A stretch of 64,000 nucleotides of DNA from Nageia nagi. Its lineage: Eukaryota; Pinophyta. Shown piece after piece: positions 60,857 to 64,000 of this stretch (position 1 is the first letter of the stretch; each line of letters opens with the position of its first letter). Both the position numbers and the translations under genes were made by a program. The stretch covers positions 166,036,001-166,100,000 of the forward strand of contig JBITNC010000001.1 in the NCBI GenBank assembly GCA_050084985.1. Direction: 5' to 3'. The notes beneath the pieces were generated by a model. It saw only the letters and a list, made by a program, of their open reading frames with translations, did no database searches and had not been told where the DNA came from.

Positions 60857-61244
60857 AATCATACAACCAATGTTATGCGTAGTGGTGAATATTCACCAAT
60901 CGACTAATATAGGATTTTTTATATTTAAATATTTTGAATATTTAGGCCTAAAATATTGCACCATTTAGCCCAAATTTTACAAGAATAAAAAAAATTATGG
61001 ATTGGATTACCAACATTATATAATATTTTTATAAAGATAAGTGCAAATAGCCACCTATACCTCCTTTATTTTCATAAGAAATTACGTTGCAAATAAAACC
61101 AAATTACTATTTATCAATGAAATCACCAATAATACCCTATATATAAAGTTTATGAGATTAAATTAGATATACCAACATTTCAAGTTCTCAACTTGTCAAG
61201 CAATCAAATTGCTTAGATTCGATGATCATTTTACATTTGTAAGG

Positions 61245-61495
61245 AATTGTAAATACTCATCATCTAAAGATTGCAGATGCTCATCAATTAAAGATTGCAT
61301 ACGATCATCACCTAAAGATTTTAGATGCTCACACCTAAATATTGTAGATGATTTTCACCTAAATATTATAGATGATCATCTTTTAAACATTGTAGGTGCT
61401 CATTACCTAAATATTATAGATGCTCATCACCTAAGGTATGCAAATAATCCTCACCTAAGGTTTGCAGATGCTCATCACCTTAAAATTACAAATGC
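61245..61495 (+). repeat. Minisatellite of ~24-bp units
   Basis: About ten copies of GATGCTCATCACCTAAAGATTGCA with variants. A 96-codon plus-strand frame crosses it (repeating HHLRFADA-like peptides), but it is most simply explained by a 24-bp period. Coding is unlikely. Confidence 0.85.
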
Positions 61496-61498
61496 TTA

Positions 61499-61856
61499 AT
61501 ACTCTCTATAGCCCATAAATATTTTTAGATGTTTCCAATTTATGTAAATGATATACCATTAGATATATATTGAAAATACCTTTAAAATTAATGATCAAAT
61601 GATCCCTTTTGAGCAAGGAATGAGTCATAAAAAGCTAAAAATGCAGACAATCATCTGTAGATCTACATTTTGTGCATATGATCATTTGCATTTTACTGTA
61701 GATGATTTTCTACTTTTATTACCTTTTATGACTCATTCCTTACTAAAAATGGATTGTGTGACCACTCATTTTAAAGGCCTTTTTGATATCTATCCAATGG
61801 TATATCCTTTGCATGTATGTGAGACTTGTAAAAAATGTTCTGGGATTTAGAAAGTG
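61499..61856. mobile_element. Foldback (long inverted repeat) element 1
   Basis: The two halves are reverse complements over about 175 bp each with almost no loop. Landmarks are GATATACCATT(A/G)GAT, CCTTTAAAAT(T/G)A, AAGGAATGAGTCATAAAA (left, ~61,616) and TTTTATGACTCATTCCTTA (right, ~61,724), and AATCATCTGTAG versus GTAGATGATT near the centre. Such perfect-fold structures are typical of foldback/MITE-like DNA elements or hairpin RNA precursors. No transposase and no clear target duplication are seen. Confidence 0.8.
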
Positions 61857-61862
61857 ATTGAT

Positions 61863-62150
61863 TTATTTTTATCAATTTTTATAGCCCATAACTTTTTTTT
61901 ATAAGTGTGCAATCAATTTAAATGATATACCATGTGATATATATTGAAATTACCTTTAAAATGAGTCTTCACATGACCCCTTTGGAGCAAGTAATGAGTT
62001 GTCAAACATTTTTTTCCTATGATGATTCATTACTAAAAGGGGTCATGTGAAAAATCATTTAAAAGGTCTTTTTGAGATCTAACCAATGGTATATCTTTTA
62101 AATTGATTGGAGACCTATAAAAAAGCTATGAGCTTTAGAAAGTGAAAATA
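61863..62150. mobile_element. Foldback element 2, relative of element 1
   Basis: Left arm: ATAGCCCATAAC, AAATGATATACCAT, CACATGACCCCTTTGG. Right arm (complement): AAAAGGGGTCATGTG, CCAATGGTATATC, AAAGCTATGAGC. It is about 288 bp, begins only a few bases after element 1 and shares the same arm order, so the two arose as duplicates of one hairpin. Confidence 0.8.
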
Positions 62151-62313
62151 ATTTTCTGTATTGTTTTTAATATGCTCATATGCATCTTGACTTGTTGAGA
62201 TGATCATCTTTAATTACTTTAGGATTTTTGAAGGTATTATCATATGGTAGTATTTAGTTATATTTAGACACTCATAATAAACTCAATATCTATATAATTT
62301 TACCAATACAACT

Positions 62314-62338
62314 TAAAAAAAAAAAAAAAAAAAAAAAA
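62314..62338 (+). repeat. Poly-A run
   Basis: About 25 consecutive A. It could be the tail of a retroposed sequence ending here, but no gene body or target duplication was identified upstream. Confidence 0.7.
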
Positions 62339-62520
62339 CTATTTATTTCACCACTTACTATACACAACTTTCATACATTTTCACCATGACATTGAATCTA
62401 ATTTGCCATATTTTGAAATTTGTTATTTCCCCATCGTTTGTTATGTATAACATTGCATACAAGCATGAAAAAGATAGTTTGATAGTTTTTGATATGTTTG
62501 TTATAACATTCACATCAACT

Positions 62521-63160
62521 TTTGGGCCCCATTTTTGGACATGAATATTATGGTCTATAGTTTCATTTATACTCAAATGATTCAAATATGATCTACAATT
62601 TCAACATAAGGTGCAACACTAGGTAATCACATATTTTATCTATATATAGTTAAGTATTACAAGTATATTTTTGCTAACTTATTACATTTGGATGAGTTTA
62701 GTTGCATCATTTCAAAATATAGGGTGTATGAGGCCAACTTATCACTTTTGTATATGGATTTGGGCCTTGTTTTTGGACATTGAGATTATGCTCCATAGTT
62801 TCAATTATGCTCAAATGATTAAAATATGGTCCATAGTTTTAATATAAGATGTAACACTTGGGAACCACATATTTTTTCTATTTTTGGATAAGTATTACAA
62901 GGGAATTTTTTACAACTTACCACTTATGGACTAGTATAGTTGATTCATTTTAGAGCATAGGGTGGGTGAGGCCAACTTATCACTATTGGTCATACTTTTG
63001 GGCCCTTTTTTTGGACATAATGACTATTCTCTATAGTTTTAATTATGATCAAATGATTAAAATATATATAGTTTTAATATAATACTTGGGAACCACATGT
63101 TTTTTCTATATTTAGTTAAGTATTACAAACATGTTTTTGCAACTTAGCACTTTACTTCAT
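62521..63160 (+). repeat. Tandem satellite, 238-bp period
   Basis: TTTGGGCC occurs at 62,521, 62,759 and 62,997, exactly 238 bp apart, and the following sequence aligns along each unit. Two full units and a partial third. A further copy lies at 60,623-60,856. Confidence 0.88.
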
Positions 63161-63466
63161 TGCATATAGGTAAAATAAATTTTTACTACAATTTGTACTT
63201 AAACTTACTCCATCACTTCATATCATATGAACTAGTGTATTTAGATAATTTCATATCATATATTAGTGCATTTAGATCATTTTATATCCATGGACTAGAT
63301 CATTATTGATATGGTGATTAGGCATTCCTTCAAGGATATCCAATCCTTGGACTAATATAAGTAAGGATTCAATGATGATTGGTCAATTCCATTGGGCCAT
63401 GCTTTGAGAGCTGATGGATAACACTATGATTAGGCATCTATTGAACCTTGAATAATCAAGGACAAT

Positions 63467-63582
63467 GTAGTATGAAATAATTCTTCCATATTGTGGAAGA
63501 ATGCTTCTAGACACCATATATTTTTTTAAAAAATAATGATTTAGCAATAGACATAACGTATGGAAGAATTCTTTCATACTAC
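63467..63582. repeat. Inverted repeat with 21-bp arms and internal duplication
   Basis: GTAGTATGAAATAATTCTTC (63,467 on) and its complement at 63,562-63,582 match 20 of 21. The left arm overlaps a small hairpin TTCTTCCATATTGTGGAAGAA (63,481-63,501). AAATAATGATTTAG.A.TAGA is duplicated at ~63,530 and ~63,600. Confidence 0.75.
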
Positions 63583-63779
63583 ATCTATTTTTTTTAAAAT
63601 AATAATGATTTAGTAGTAGATATAACCTATACCCTTAAATTAAAGTATAAGGTGGCAAGCTCAGACCTCCTCCTTAATGTATAAGGTGGTAATATACACT
63701 ATCACATTAAATACTAATGTATGGTTTAAGGAGATTTAGAGGAAAGAAAATAAACTTTACTTTGTTGATTTTTATCTAC

Positions 63780-63893
63780 CACTATAGAGTCTGGACTTTT
63801 AGCAACACCCTTAATGTTGGTGGCTAAAATCTCACCACTAAAGTTATTTAGCAAAGGTTTTTTCCTACCACCAAAGATATTTTTTTTCTAGTA
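63780..63893. mobile_element. Possible CACTA-type transposon terminus
   Basis: On minus from 63,893 the sequence runs TACTAGAAAAAAAATATCTT with GGTGGTAG, TAGTGGTGAG and TAGCCACCAA subrepeats. This resembles the CACTA(G)AAAAA ends and short subterminal repeats of plant CACTA/EnSpm elements, with the first C missing or mutated. The partner end is not identified in the window. Confidence 0.3.
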
Positions 63894-64000
63894 TGAAGAG
63901 TTAAGTTGAATACTTAAATGATCAAATATATGTAATATCCAAAAAGGGAAACAAGCATGCAAGCTAAAGTATCTTACTACTAAAAGCATAAAATAAGAAT

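Overview
This is a plant nuclear window. It is strongly AT-rich and dominated by old, nested LTR retrotransposons. The only gene that looks intact is a three-exon WRKY transcription factor at 25,360-26,327 on the minus strand. Plant evidence: degenerate TTTAGGG telomere-type repeats, initiator-Met-type retrotransposon primer sites, a group IIc WRKY domain with its conserved intron, and pentatricopeptide (PPR) pseudogenes. Large nested elements, heavy decay and the style of the PPR residues suggest a large-genome seed plant, possibly a gymnosperm. That last step is inference.

Layout. 1-5,334: telomere-like repeats, a tRNA-like sequence, low-complexity repeats and the 3' part of an unrecognised decayed gene ('G', minus). 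5,335-19,764: Ty1/copia element A (plus), split at 9,534-15,431 by a much younger, related copia element B (minus, target duplication AGTTC). 19,765-20,115: the proline-rich 5' end of gene G, so A landed inside G. 20,116-24,250: non-genic, with a chromovirus-type Ty3/gypsy pol tail (F, minus). 24,250-26,720: a less AT-rich single-copy island with a cis-element cluster and the WRKY gene. 27,786-50,271: a three-level nest. Chromovirus D (minus, target duplication AATAA) contains Tat-like Ty3/gypsy element E (plus, 32,755-49,455), which contains copia element C (plus, 35,361-42,784, target duplication AAGAA). 50,272-57,250: an inverted minisatellite, a decayed retroelement gag-like region and a 111-bp higher-order repeat. 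57,270-60,010: a decayed PPR gene array (minus). 60,100-64,000: satellites, two large foldback elements and other repeats.

Main discovery candidate. Copia elements A and C carry about 2.7-2.8 kb between the primer-binding site and gag. This block is bounded by a GT donor (GAGAAG|GTATAA) and a pyrimidine-rich AG acceptor 3 nt before the gag ATG. Related element B has the same flanks joined directly (GAGAAG-CA-ATG). The block is therefore a candidate 5'-leader intron of a copia family, and B is an intronless relative. None of the retroelements appears able to move alone: every gag-pol has stops, frameshifts or lost catalytic residues.
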